Positions 28,934 through 39,113 are shown, counted from the first letter of the stretch. The stretch: DNA of 64,000 bases from CAVUXJ01 sp963814975 (GCA_963814975.1 CAWFFB010000016.1:60489-124488); one strand, 5' to 3'. Numbers and translations: made by a program. Notes: generated by a model from the letters alone, not told the origin.

Positions 28934-29358
28934 GCCGGGTGTCTCGACAAGCCGCACGCGCAGGGCTGCTCATCGCGAGTCTCGCGGCCGTCGCCTGCTC
29001 GACCAGCGAGGCACCGCCGTCAGAAAGGCAGGGCACGACCACCGGCGCCGGTATGGCCATTGGGTTTCGCTCCGAATCGGTGCCGCCCACTGCTGGCGAG
29101 AACGTGTTCGTGGTAACCGTCACCAAGGATAGCGCACCAGTCAGCGACGCGACGGTGACGGCAGTGTTTTCCATGCCCGCAATGCCCTCCATGAATATGC
29201 CGGAAATGCGGACGACAGTGACGCTGGCGCCCGACGGCGAAGGCCGCTATCGAGGAACGGGCCAGCTGTCGATGGGGGGCACTTGGAATGTCCACGTGAC
29301 GGCTACGCGCGACTCCAAAGAACTAGGTTCCAAGAGCCTCAGCATTGTCGCGAAGTAG
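28930..29358 (+). CDS. YtkA-like lipoprotein
   Basis: A 142-residue lipoprotein with lipobox LAAVAC (Cys23). The mature part is a single immunoglobulin-like YtkA/FixH domain with MAIGFRSESVPPTAGEN at the start and a Met-rich loop FSMPAMPSMNMPEMR that should bind Cu(I). It ends GTWNVHVTATRDSKELG. Such domains commonly accompany copper efflux or cytochrome oxidase assembly. The ATG overlaps the pump stop by 4 bases, so the two are almost certainly co-translated and the lipoprotein probably serves the pump. Confidence 0.82.
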   Translation: MSRVSRQAARAGLLIASLAAVACSTSEAPPSERQGTTTGAGMAIGFRSESVPPTAGENVFVVTVTKDSAPVSDATVTAVFSMPAMPSMNMPEMRTTVTLAPDGEGRYRGTGQLSMGGTWNVHVTATRDSKELGSKSLSIVAK

Positions 29359-29477
29359 TTCCACACGGCCGCCGGTGCAAAGCTGCGCTGGGGCCATGGC
29401 CACCGGGCTTGGCGAACCGATGCCGCGCACGATGGTGACTTCACGGTGACGCGGATTTCGCGAGGTTCTCGCAATCG

Positions 29478-30885
29478 TCAACGTGCCTCAAGCGGGCGCC
29501 CGGTTGACGTCATTGAGTGCTGTGACGGCCTCACGGTCACGAACAGGCCGAATCCTGGCGCGATACGTCCGCCGTACCGCGGCGCCAGCAAAGGAGGTAC
29601 CGCGCTCGCTGCCAGAGTGCCCCCTACCCCAGGAAGGAGACCCTTCCAGGATCTGAGATGGCGGACATAGCCGCCCTGCACTTTCCCAACCGTGAATACC
29701 TGCGTGATGAATTCATGCGCGTGAAGGTCATGGGCCGGCTTACCGACGACCTCGAGCCTGGCGAACCATGTGTGCCTTTCACTCATCGTTGCACTTGTCT
29801 CCAAGAGGATCGCGTGTGTGCGCTGGTCGAGCACGTCGCCGGGGACGATGCTCTGCCCGGCATTGGTTCCGTACGCCAGGGTAGTCGCCCAAGTGCCACC
29901 ACGCAGCGGCCGGTGGTAAATCGCCGAGGCCGTCATCCGGTTCATGTCCATGCGCGGTTGCGTGCCGAGCCCTCCCTCCGCTTCGTGCAGACGGCCCATC
30001 GAAACCTGTAGCGCAAGTTCGTCCGTCGGCATCAGCGTCAGGCGCCCTGCAAAGGAGTCGAGAGGGGCGACATCAAAGCCGAGTCGCGCGGCGTCTGGCT
30101 CGCGGCCGTTGAACACCGAACCGTCGACCTTCCATCGCCTTGCGTACACGGCAGCCGTCACGACCCCAAACGTGATGTGCGTCGCATCCAGCCAGTGATG
30201 CGAGATCGGGGCGATCGGATTCGGAAACGCAGATAGCCGATGCGGGAATCCTGGAGGGCCGAGGGCCGGCTCCCCAGCCGGTCCGCCGTACACCTGCCAG
30301 CGCAGCGACCGCGTAAGAGGCCGGTCGGTACTCGAGGGCGAGCTCCATAAAGAGGTCGTGGGGGTGCTGACGATCGTGAATCGTGTCTCCCTCACAAATC
30401 TCACCGGTCGCCACCAGGTTTGGATAGCCGCAACCCGAAATCGTCCACGGCTCCAGGCTGACCATCGCCCGCAGACCCAACCGGCCCGCGGCCAGCGGGC
30501 GCCTGGCCGTTCCCATCACCCAATTGATGCTGCCGACCTGCTGACTACGCCGATGTTCTTCACCGGATTCATACAGGAACTGCCCAAACGCGTTGCCGTG
30601 CACCATCAGGTCCCAACCCAGCGCGCGACGATAAAGGGCGTACATTGGGGTGACGTCCGGCAACCATGAGGTGCCCGATGCCTCTCGATTGGCGGAAGGG
30701 GCGCTGTGCTGTTCGTGCGCCATTTGGACGTCATCCTCACCTTGACCCCATTTCTCCTCGACCGCCCGTGCAGCCGCCTCATGTTTCAGCGTTGGCGTCG
30801 ACTGCGCGGCGGCCGGACGCGCCGAAAAGATCAGTAGGGATGCAAGGACGATGCTTCCAAGGAAGACGAATGGATCGCCGGACAT
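29478..30885 (-). pseudogene. Secreted outer-membrane-like protein of the metal locus, one frameshift
   Basis: The start was set at ATG 30885, which opens a signal peptide (SGDPFVFLGSIVLASLL, cleaved after AAAQ). The first frame has LPDVTPMYALYRR, GWDLMVHGNAFGQFLYE and HDRQHPHDLFMELALEY. The protein then continues in another frame from DRPLTRSLRWQVYGGPAGEPALGP to the end at 29478. One extra base at about 30325-30330 separates them. The joined product of about 468 residues has beta-barrel-like alternating strands and His-rich stretches. It matches a hypothetical family seen beside copper systems, but no function is known. It converges on the lipoprotein gene. Confidence 0.6.
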
Positions 30886-30962
30886 CAGCGCGACATCAGC
30901 GGTTCTCAGTGGGGGCATTGCTGCAGGCGGCGCCTCATCGCGATGCCAAGCGTGGCGAGTCA

Positions 30963-31110
30963 TGCCGGGGCATCATTGACGCCATCCTCGGCAGCTACAA
31001 CATTGTGAGCGAAAGCGATCTCAGGGCCGGCGTGGATCGACTCGTCGCGTACGTGCAGAACCTACCGACAGAAACGATTGTGGATCGGCTTGCCAGGCTA
31101 TGGATTCTGC
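30963..31110 (+). pseudogene. Tyrosine recombinase C-terminal remnant
   Basis: A short stretch reads IIDAILGSYNIVSESDLRAG followed by VDRLVAYVQNLPTE. The pattern Y-x-I-V-S-E-x-D-L-R is the usual ending of phage-type tyrosine recombinases just after the catalytic tyrosine. No catalytic core lies upstream in frame, only the opposite-strand metal gene. It is therefore a fragment. It marks the right flank of the metal locus as a possible former integration site. Confidence 0.45.
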
Positions 31111-31231
31111 GAACGGTCGTCGGCGGTAGTGGCAGGCGAGGTAAGCCTGGCTGGAAAGCTGATTATCGCTCGCGTGAGTTGCCGCGCGGGACCACGCGTA
31201 CACCTAGCGAGGACCGTACCATTTTCTCCAT

Positions 31232-32356
31232 TCAGAGCTCGAATGGCCCCTGACGATCACCCAGATGCTGAAGAGGAGGGGGAGCAAATGTTTCAACCGG
31301 GGATTCGCAGGATGGATAAGGGGTGCTCCCTTCGGCCTTCTTCATGCGACGACGAGTGCGGGTCCGGGGTGAAGCAATCCGGAGCCGGTCCAGAGTGGCC
31401 GGCCTCGGCCGGCGTTTGATCGCACGGCGCTCAAGCCACCACCCGATCGCGCTGCCTCCGACTGCAGCCGTGCTCACCATGTAATATGTCGCTCCCACGA
31501 TCGCGCACCCGGCCCAGAAGCCAATATACCCGGTCTGCGCGACAAGCCATCCGATGATGACGACACCGGACACGTCGACTACTGCGGTGCGTACCCGGCG
31601 GGCGGCGGCCGCAACCGACCACGTGCGACCGTCTGCCAACGTGAGGGGCAGGGTTGCCGATCGCGACGCCGCCCCATCTATCGCTACCGTCCGGCCGCGC
31701 ATGAGCCCGCATACCTTCCAGAAGTAAATATAGCCGGTGTTCGTGACAAACCCTCTGACGACGCCGCACACGTCCGCGATGGCGGTGCCTAGTTTTCGAG
31801 CGGCCGCAGCGGTCCACGTGCGACCGGCAGCCCACATGAGGCGAAGGCGTTGGAATAGCGACGTCGCCCTGTCGGCCATACCCGCCACATTCCGGCGAAT
31901 GCCGGATCCATTCCAGAACTGCACATACCCTTCCTCCGCGACGAATCTTCTGAGGAAGGTACATACACTGGTCATGGCGGTGCCGATCCGGCGAGCGGTC
32001 CCAGTTGTCCAGATGCGACTAGCGGCCAAAAGGCGACCGGGCCCGCGTCGCGCGGCCGTGTCCACCGTCAGGGGCGAATCCTCCGGGAACAACTGAAGAA
32101 AGTCACGCAGAAGCGGTTCGGGATCGAAACCCAGCGCCGAGACGTATCCGCGAAAGAAGGCACGTCGAAAAACTCCAGCAGGCCACCGCCTGATGTCACC
32201 ACGCTCAAGTGCTGCGAGCAGCGACACCTGAATCTTCATGGAGGCCGCAATGGCTTCGATTGACAGTCGTTGCTGCTCGCGTGCATCTCGCAGCCGCTGA
32301 ACGAATGCTGCTTGCCTTGGATTCAACGATTCTCCGTCCGGTGATTTTACAGCCAT
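31232..32356 (-). CDS. RodZ-like HTH protein with three internal ~65-residue repeats
   Basis: ATG 32356 is preferred over 32389 because it lies nearest the conserved domain. The N-terminal 80 residues are an HTH_25/RodZ-type helix-turn-helix (LRDAREQQRLSIEAIAAS; LAALERGDIRRWPAGVFRRA, RGYVSALGFDPEPLLRDF). After it come three repeats at roughly residues 110-175, 178-242 and 244-308. Each opens with a (G/S)RxWT/S motif and includes an A-R-R/K, a segment like GTAxxxVxxxxR, then GYxxFWxxC/SG. The third contains membrane-like runs (GVVIIGWLVAQTGYIGFWAGCA). The tail is basic. RodZ links the actin-like MreB to the envelope. This protein shares only the HTH part. Confidence 0.55.
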   Translation of the reverse strand: MAVKSPDGESLNPRQAAFVQRLRDAREQQRLSIEAIAASMKIQVSLLAALERGDIRRWPAGVFRRAFFRGYVSALGFDPEPLLRDFLQLFPEDSPLTVDTAARRGPGRLLAASRIWTTGTARRIGTAMTSVCTFLRRFVAEEGYVQFWNGSGIRRNVAGMADRATSLFQRLRLMWAAGRTWTAAAARKLGTAIADVCGVVRGFVTNTGYIYFWKVCGLMRGRTVAIDGAASRSATLPLTLADGRTWSVAAAARRVRTAVVDVSGVVIIGWLVAQTGYIGFWAGCAIVGATYYMVSTAAVGGSAIGWWLERRAIKRRPRPATLDRLRIASPRTRTRRRMKKAEGSTPYPSCESPVETFAPPPLQHLGDRQGPFEL

Positions 32357-32382
32357 TCGCATACTCGTGGCCCCAAGTCGGG

Positions 32383-32661
32383 TCAACACTTGGTGCTGAT
32401 AGGGCGGTCGGCGTCTCGAGGTTTGCCATGATAGCCGGCGCGAGCACTTTGACCGCGGTTTTCCGCCAGATCCTGCAACGTGCCGGTGCGGTGCTTATAT
32501 TCAAAAGGCCCGAGACACCGTGTACACAAATAGTAATCAGAGCGCTCAGACGGATTCTGCCCACTGACCGACGACAACTGGTAACTGAGGAGCTTCATGC
32601 AGAAGGGACAGAGGACAGACGGGGGTGGGCGCTGCGGCCGAGGAGACGATGTGCTACCCAT
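32383..32661 (-). CDS. Small zinc-ribbon-like protein
   Basis: A possible 92-residue protein. Two CxxC-type pairs (LCPFCMKLL and YLCTRCLGPFEYK) are about 28 residues apart, suggesting a zinc ribbon. The sequence after that contains TGTLQDLAENR. It starts 305 bases upstream of the HTH gene's chosen start on the same strand. No ribosome-binding site is convincing and no family is recognised. The two evenly spaced CxxC pairs make it better than a random frame. Confidence 0.4.
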   Translation of the reverse strand: MGSTSSPRPQRPPPSVLCPFCMKLLSYQLSSVSGQNPSERSDYYLCTRCLGPFEYKHRTGTLQDLAENRGQSARAGYHGKPRDADRPISTKC

Positions 32662-33157
32662 TGTTGTCGTGCCACCTCTTCTTAGTTTGCGTCGTCACCC
32701 AAGCGGGGGAGGACCCGTGAGCTGTGTCGTTATTCAAAGCAGCGATCGGGTGAGTCTCCGCCGAGACGAGGCTGAATTCCAAAGGCGGCCGCGACGGACA
32801 CAATTGAGCGGGCGGGGGAACGTCACGAGACTTTCTGAATGAGCGTCGCGGCTGAGAGCTTTCGACATTGGCGCGGTAACAATAGTGCAGTTCCGAGCAC
32901 CCGTCTGTCGGTTGCCTGACGGATCTGGGGACGATGATTCAGATCGCCAATGACGGCTGTAAGAGACGCGCTGTAGATCAGTTCGCGCCAGCCAGTGGCA
33001 GCGTTGATGGGCTCGCGAGCCCACGAACCGTGTTTCCACGGGTCGAATGAGGGGTGATTAGGCGAACAGTGTCGCGGGGTTCCTCGGGAAAGGGGGGTCC
33101 CGGTTGGCCGGCCGTTGCTCCGCCTCCGTTGGAATTGCCCCCGATGCTGGCGCCTCG
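32662..33157. other. Intergenic stretch without recognisable gene
   Basis: Frames here are short, with no motif, no ribosome-binding site and no RNA gene seen. It separates two minus-strand genes. Confidence 0.4.
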
Positions 33158-34045
33158 TCAGGGTGGCCCAATGAGCTGCGTGACCGCCTCGCGCAAATCG
33201 TCTACGCCGCAGGGCTTTGCCAGATGTCGCTCATGCGTCCACCAGCCGAAACCCTCGTCATCCAGCATGCCCCCGTGACCCGTCAGAATGAGCACCTTCA
33301 GCGCCGGGTGCTTGTCGCGCAGACGCGTGATCAGCTCCTCGCCGGTGCCATCCGGCATGAGATAGTCCGTGATAAGCAGATCGATGAGCGTACGAGCGCC
33401 CCAACTCCCACCCCTCCGCGACATCGCGGGCCGCCAGCACCCGGTACCCGGCAAGCGCTTGTGCCAGCAGAGTCAGTACCCCGCCGTCGTCGTCGGCGAT
33501 GAGAATCTGCTTGCCGCTGAGCGATTGGGTAGCCGAGGGGACATCGGCGATCGGCGTGACCTGATTGACCCCTGGGTCCTGCGCCGCCCACACGGTATCG
33601 CACGTCGCACATGCAAACCACGGCAGATTCGAGCCCGCCATCCCGAGTGGCCTCACGAAGGTCCCGTGACACCGAGGACAGGCGGGGAGCATCATCACCT
33701 GATCTATCTGAGACTCCGGCAACAGGCCGCGTAGCCGCAAGAGGCCACGTCGAAGCCGAACGGCGGCGTCGGTTGGCACGTCCACGAACGAGACCGCGAA
33801 GCCCAATTCCGGTGTGGCGTACATCACTTGAGCTTTCAGGCAGATCCACCCTTCGTCGGGCACGTCGATCTTCAGGAGGAGCGGTTGGCCGGGTGAAGGT
33901 GGCGCTTGCAGAGAGTTGACAAAGCAGCCGCCGTCACTGAGATCGTAGATTCGGACGGGCGTCTTACGGAACCCGAGCCGATATCCCTTGAAAGGACCCG
34001 GAACTCGAGTGTGTCGCCGTTGCTTGAGTTCCGTGGGGTCCCTTC
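33158..34045 (-). pseudogene. PilZ / zinc-ribbon / receiver (REC) protein, frameshifted
   Basis: Reading from the right, QRRHTRVPGPF and IYDLSDGGCFVN form a PilZ domain (the RxxxR and D-x-S-x-x-G c-di-GMP motif is readable). A linker with CPRCHGTF and CATCDTVW forms a zinc ribbon. A response-regulator receiver domain follows, with ILIADDDGG (phospho-acceptor region), then after a frame change near 33400 LLITDYLMPDG (phosphorylatable Asp) and LAKPC (conserved Lys). No start codon precedes the PilZ part: a TGA lies 18 bases upstream, so the N-terminus is missing or shifted too. It is divergent from the hybrid kinase at 34477. The combination suggests c-di-GMP-responsive phosphorelay output. Confidence 0.6.
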
Positions 34046-34476
34046 AACTGTTCAACGCCGGATTGATCTGGGGCAGGACGACGTCGTGGCTGGCCGTACA
34101 GGGGCCACAGGCTCTGTGTATTTCCGACAAGCGGAGAAACGCCGATGCTCACAATGCAACAACGCGACGCGGTGAACGCGCCGGCGGGATTCTCCCAGAG
34201 CGGTACTACGCGTGAGGTGCTCAGTATAGCGGCGGACCGCGCAGAGCCCTGTTCAGAATTGAACAGCACTGATATGTGCTGTGCAAAAGCGCACTGACGG
34301 CATTCCTGAGAACTTGTAACGTTGCAGATGAGTCGCACCAGATGTTTGCTGGGTGCGCCCGGGACGCGGTCATTGTCGGTCGTAGGGGGCCTCACAAGTG
34401 GGTGATCGAACGGCGAGGACCTCAGCGAATCGGAGTCTTCAGAGAGCGATCGGAACTCCTCGGAGGGATCTCTAAG
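34046..34476. promoter_or_regulatory. Divergent intergenic region between PilZ-REC gene and hybrid kinase
   Basis: It holds no recognisable gene. The kinase start at 34477 is preceded by CGGAGGGATC (34461-34470), a good ribosome-binding site. A 7-base inverted repeat CTGTTCA/TGAACAG with a 4-base gap lies at 34249-34266; by chance several such repeats are expected in the window, so it is only a weak operator candidate. Confidence 0.35.
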
Positions 34477-37354
34477 GTGATTGAAACCGTCCGTCTTAGA
34501 CCTTGGCCGACGCACTTGGCGGCGGGTTCGGCAGTGTTCAACGTCGCCTTGGGTCTGACTGTGCTGGTTGGCTGGTTCTCTCACACCCCCGCGCTCGTCC
34601 AGCTCCTGCCACAACTGCCTCCCATGACGCGCAACGCGGCCGCGTGTTTTGTGTTGTGCGGTCTAGCCTTGCTCATGGTCGCTCTGAGAAGCCCGCGTTG
34701 GCTGGTCGTTGTGTGCGCGGGAATGGTGAGCGTGGTCAGCATCCTCACCCTCGTCGAATACGTCTTCCACGTGAACAGCGGAATCGACGAGCTGTTAGGG
34801 CCCTCCTATATCGCCGTCAAGTTGTCCAACCCGGGGCGCATGGCGCCGATTTCCGCGCTTTGTTTTGCCCTCGGTTCCCTGGTGCTGCTGACGCCCAAGA
34901 TCCTGTCCAGGCGGTCAGCGCTGTGGTTGGGCCTAAGCGGTTCGATCATTGCGGCGGTTGGAATGGCGACGAGCATGGGTTTCGCGCTGGGCTCGAGCGA
35001 TGTCTTCGGCTGGGGCGACGTCACACGTTCGGCGCTCCATACGGCCGTCGGACTGTGGGTGCTCGGATTCGGCCTGCTGGCGCTAGCATGGCAGGTTGAC
35101 ACGGATCAGAATGGCACCCCGCGCTGGTTGCCGATCTGCGTGGCGCTAGGAATCGCCGCAGGCACCGTGGGCTTGTGGCAAGCGCTCATCTCAGTCGGAA
35201 ATGCGCCGTTCGCTCTCCTCCCTGCGGTCGCGCTGGGTGGCGGGTGCCTGATGGCACCGATCTTCGGGTTCACGGTCTACCTGGCTCAACGCGCACAGAC
35301 ACAGGCCGCGCAGCTTCAACACTACATTGCTCAGCGTGCCGACGCCGAACGGCGAACAAGTGTCGCCCTGGACGCAGGGCAAATGGGAACCTGGGAGCTG
35401 GATCTGGCAACGGACAGGGTCGTGCGGTCGCTCCGACATGACCAGATCTTTGGTTACGCCACGCTTCAGCCCGAATGGGGTTCCAAGAATTTCATTGCGT
35501 GTCTCGTGCCTGAGGACCTAGCCGCGACTCAACGTGCCCTCGAGGATGCCTTGAAGACAGACGTCCTCAGCTTGGAGTGTCGGATCCGCTGGCCCGACAC
35601 GTCCTTGCATTGGATCAGCGCGCAGGGCCGGGTCGATCGCAACGCCCACGGGGATCCGGTCAAGATCGTCGGCGTTATGAGAGACACCACGGATCGCAAC
35701 ATGGCGGAGGTGGAACTGCGAGCGGCCAAGGACGCCGCTGAAGCCGCGAACCGGGCAAAAAGCGAGTTTCTGGCGAATATGAGTCATGAAATCCGTACGC
35801 CGATGAACGGTGTCATCGGGATGACCGATCTCGTGCTCGATACCGAGCTCACGTCCGAACAGCGGGAGTACCTGCGAATCGTGAAATCGTCCGCCGATGC
35901 GCTGCTGACCGTGATCAACGACATCCTGGACTTTTCAAAGATGGAGGCGGGCAAATTCGAGCTCGACCCGATCGACTTCAACCCGCACGATGCCATTGGA
36001 GACATGGCGAACACGCTGGCGTTGAGGGCGCAACAGAAGGGCCTCGAATTGATCGTGGACGTCGAGGCGAACGTACCGCACACGTTGAGAGGCGACCCGG
36101 GGCGCCTGCGCCAGATTCTGGTCAACCTGCTCGGGAATGCCATCAAGTTTACCCACCGCGGCGAGGTCGTCCTTCGCGTGGCAACGGAGGGGGCGACCCG
36201 CAAGACGTCGTGCTGCATTTCTCCGTGAGTGACACGGGCGTTGGCATCGCTCTCGATCGTCAAAAAAGCGTCTTCGAGGCCTTCACGCAGGCCGATGGTT
36301 CCACGACGCGCACCTATGGCGGCACCGGACTTGGCCTGACGATTTCATCACAGCTCGTACAACTGATGGGCGGGCGCCTCTGGGTCGAGAGTGAGGCCGG
36401 CCAGTCGGAAGCACATTCCATTTCACCTCGAGTTTCGCGTTGGTGAAAGCCCTTGCCGTCATGGCGAAGATTCCAGACGCGGTCGACCTGCAAGACCTGC
36501 CGGTTCTCATCGTCGATGACAACGCGACGAACAGACGTCTGCTCAAAGAGATGGTCATCGGGTGGCGTATGGTCCCTGGGCTCGCGTCTAGCACCTCAGA
36601 GGCCCTCACTGCGCTGCGCGTGGCGCATGAATCGGGAAAACCCTTCCATCTCGTGCTGACCGATGTTCAGATGCCTGATGCAGATGGCTTTACCCTGGCA
36701 GAGGCCATTATTAAGGACCCGACAATCCGGGCCGCAGCCGTCGTGATGCTCACGTCGGGTGGCCGACCGGGTGATGCAGCCCGGTGCCGGGAACTGGGCG
36801 TCGCTGCCTACCTCACCAAACCCATCAAGCGTTCGGAACTACGCGGCGCCATCCTGTTGGCATTGAGCGGCCAGCCTGCTGGACGCGATCGCTTGGTCAC
36901 GCGGCACTCATTGCGGGAAGAGCGCCACACCGGGCGGATTCTCCTCGTTGAGGACAACGTCGTCAACCAGATGGTGGCCAGCCGGCTTCTCGAGAAGCGA
37001 GGGCACAAGGTGGTGGTGGCGAACAACGGGCGGGAGGCGCTCGCGATTCTGGATGAGCAAGCGCTGGTCGGGTTCGGCTGTGTGCTCATGGACGTTCAGA
37101 TGCCGGAGATGGACGGTTTCGACTGCACCGCGATCATTCGCGACAGAGAACAGATGACGGGGTGGCGTCTCCCGATCATCGCCATGACCGCTCATGCGAT
37201 GAAGGGTGATGACGAGCGCTGCTTGGCCGCGGGGATGGACGGCTATCTGTCGAAACCGATTGATCCGGACGAACTCTTCGACGCCATCGAACGGCATCTC
37301 CTGCCGTCGACCGTTCCCGTTTCTCGGCTCACGCCGTCGCAGGCGGGGCACTGA
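34477..37354 (+). pseudogene. Hybrid histidine kinase with PAS and two receiver domains, two frameshifts
   Basis: The GTG at 34477 is preferred (RBS GGAGGG at 34461-34466). Eight or so membrane helices fill residues 10-280 (MASE-like sensor). A PAS fold with TWELDLATDRVV and LECRIRWPDTSLHWI follows, then HisKA with the phospho-His in NMSHEIRTPMNG, and HATPase. The ATPase breaks in the run gaggggg at 36188-36193 and resumes with VVLHFSVSDTGVGIA and YGGTGLGLTIS. A second break at about 36405 leads to two receiver domains: VLIVDDNATNRRLLKEM with DVQMPDADG, and ILLVEDNVVNQMVAS with MDVQMPEMDG. The joined protein has about 955 residues with all catalytic residues. It is divergent from the PilZ-REC gene. 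Confidence 0.82.
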
Positions 37355-37558
37355 ACATGGGAGCGCGCAAGACGTACGAGCCGGGGGAGCGGTCGTGCGT
37401 GACTGGGCGTTGTTATCTGCAAGGCGCGGATGCCTTGTCGCGGAGCGAGCTACCTCACCCCTGAGCGATCTACGTCACGTTGGGTCTAGGGACTTGGTGA
37501 TCCTGTGTGATACCTTGCCACCACCAGCTCGGTCTCACTCGGCAATTGGAGGCGGACC

Positions 37559-38383
37559 ATGCGATGCTCGCTCTGCCGACGGATTGTATGTTTTGTTGCC
37601 GGGTTCCTGGCGATCGCTGCGGGAGTCGAAGGGACGCCGTTCCTGCCACCTGACATCAGTGTGGGTGCCGGCATGACGGGATCAGTCTTTTTTCCGGTTT
37701 CGAGCAGCCCGCCTGATCAGAACCCCCATCCGCAGAGCGCTCGCTATGTTGTGGCCGATTCGACGGCGCACTTGGTCATCGGGGTCGGAAGTCTCGAGTT
37801 TTCATCGAATCCCGCCGTAGCGTTTCCAGGTTTCCAGGAAGGGCTGGTCGGGGAGGTGACAGATGAGCTCGATGACCTTCACCGCGATAGGGTTGTGTTC
37901 GATGCCGCCGGCGACGAAACGACCTTCGCTCCTTTCCTCACTGGCTTCGCCCGCCAAAAACCGTCGCTTCAACCACGTGGATTAATCCAGTTGGGATTTG
38001 ATTTTCCATTCACCCAATTGTCAAGTGACGCGTTCCCGACCTCGATCGACCCGTTGGCCACCACTGGTATCTTTGGCTACGTTCAAGGTGTGAGCACACA
38101 GGGATCGATGAATTACGTTCCGGAGTGGCTGTTCTCCTTCGACGTCGATCCATTGAGCATGAACTTCATGCTCAATGGTGGAGTACTAAGCAGCACATTC
38201 TCAGGAACGATCACCTACGTAAGCGATCAGGCCGTGACGGGTCCCTCGATCTTTCCCCCCGTGCCGGAGCCGGGAACGTTTGTGCTGTTTGGGCTGGGAC
38301 TGGCGGCTATCTGCCGGAAAGCGCGCCGTCACCAAAGACTTCTCCACCGATCGAAGATGGACCGCGTAACAGGCCACGCTTGA
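37559..38383 (+). CDS. PEP-CTERM sorting-domain protein
   Basis: A 274-residue secreted protein with a signal peptide (about 1-26). A Gly/Ser/Asp-rich beta body carries no recognised fold. The C-terminus is VPEPGTFVLFGLGLAAICRK followed by basic residues, the PEP-CTERM signal recognised by exosortase. The tail after the signal is somewhat longer than usual (RARRHQRLLHRS...), so the stop may be displaced. No exosortase gene is visible. The gene is preceded by ggaggcggacc (37548-37558), a usable ribosome-binding site. Confidence 0.82.
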   Translation: MRCSLCRRIVCFVAGFLAIAAGVEGTPFLPPDISVGAGMTGSVFFPVSSSPPDQNPHPQSARYVVADSTAHLVIGVGSLEFSSNPAVAFPGFQEGLVGEVTDELDDLHRDRVVFDAAGDETTFAPFLTGFARQKPSLQPRGLIQLGFDFPFTQLSSDAFPTSIDPLATTGIFGYVQGVSTQGSMNYVPEWLFSFDVDPLSMNFMLNGGVLSSTFSGTITYVSDQAVTGPSIFPPVPEPGTFVLFGLGLAAICRKARRHQRLLHRSKMDRVTGHA

Positions 38384-38411
38384 CAGGGACGCTGCGTCCC
38401 ACTCTCGCCGT

Positions 38412-39113
38412 TCACAATCCCAGGTAGGCGGATCGAACTGAGGAGTTTTCGAGAATATCGGCTGCGGTGCCGCTTAGGACTACGCGCCCGGTCTGCAGGA
38501 CATAGGCGCGGTCGGCGATCTCCAGGCACTCGGTGAGGCGCTGTTCGACAATGAGAATGGTCGTGCCGGCACCACGGATGGCGTCGATCGCAGCGAAAAT
38601 CTCGTCGACGAGCTTGGGCATGATCCCTTGCGAGGGCTCGTCGAGCATCAAGAGGCGGGGGCGCGTCATCAGCGCACGCCCGATCGCGAGCATCTGCTGC
38701 TCCCCGCCCGACAGCGTTTCAGCGCGCTGGTCGAGTCGTTCGGCCATGCGAGGGAACAACTGGAACACGCGCTCCAACGGCGCCTCGCGATCCGCGCTCT
38801 TCCGAAAGAGATAGCTGCCGAGGCGCAAGTTGTCGCGCACGGATAGGCGCGGAAATAGTCGCCGGTTCTCAGGAACGAAGGCGATCCCCCGCGCGGTGAT
38901 AAGGTGCGCTGCAAGGCGCTCGATCCTCTCTCCGGAGTAGGTAATCGTGCCAGATCGCGCAGGTGCGAGACCTGCGATCGACTTCAGCAGCGTGGACTTG
39001 CCCGCGCCATTGGCTCCGACCACACATACGATCTCGCCCGGAGCGACGTCGAGTGACACGTCTGAGATCGCTATCAGCCCCTTATAGGTGGTCGTCAGGT
39101 CACGCACTTGCAT
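38412..39113 (-). CDS. livF: LivF-like ABC transporter ATPase
   Basis: ATG 39113 (MQVRDLTTTYKGL) is preferred over 39140, since the longer version adds residues unlike the family. The length of 233 residues is normal for LivF. Walker A is GANGAGKST, the signature is LSGGEQQMLAIGRAL, and Walker B is RLLMLDEPSQG. The C-terminal RVVLSGTAADIL is typical. It energises a branched-chain-amino-acid-type (or related small amide/acid) importer. It overlaps livG by 14 bases. No defects are visible. Confidence 0.92.
   Translation of the reverse strand: MQVRDLTTTYKGLIAISDVSLDVAPGEIVCVVGANGAGKSTLLKSIAGLAPARSGTITYSGERIERLAAHLITARGIAFVPENRRLFPRLSVRDNLRLGSYLFRKSADREAPLERVFQLFPRMAERLDQRAETLSGGEQQMLAIGRALMTRPRLLMLDEPSQGIMPKLVDEIFAAIDAIRGAGTTILIVEQRLTECLEIADRAYVLQTGRVVLSGTAADILENSSVRSAYLGL

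Noticed and set aside
34249..34266. Palindrome CTGTTCA-N4-TGAACAG, with similar TGTTCA...TGAACA sites near 44176 and 53998
   Set aside because: About one perfect 16-bp or several gapped 7-bp palindromes are expected by chance in 64 kb; the latter two also lie inside the repeated ORF start and so are not independent.
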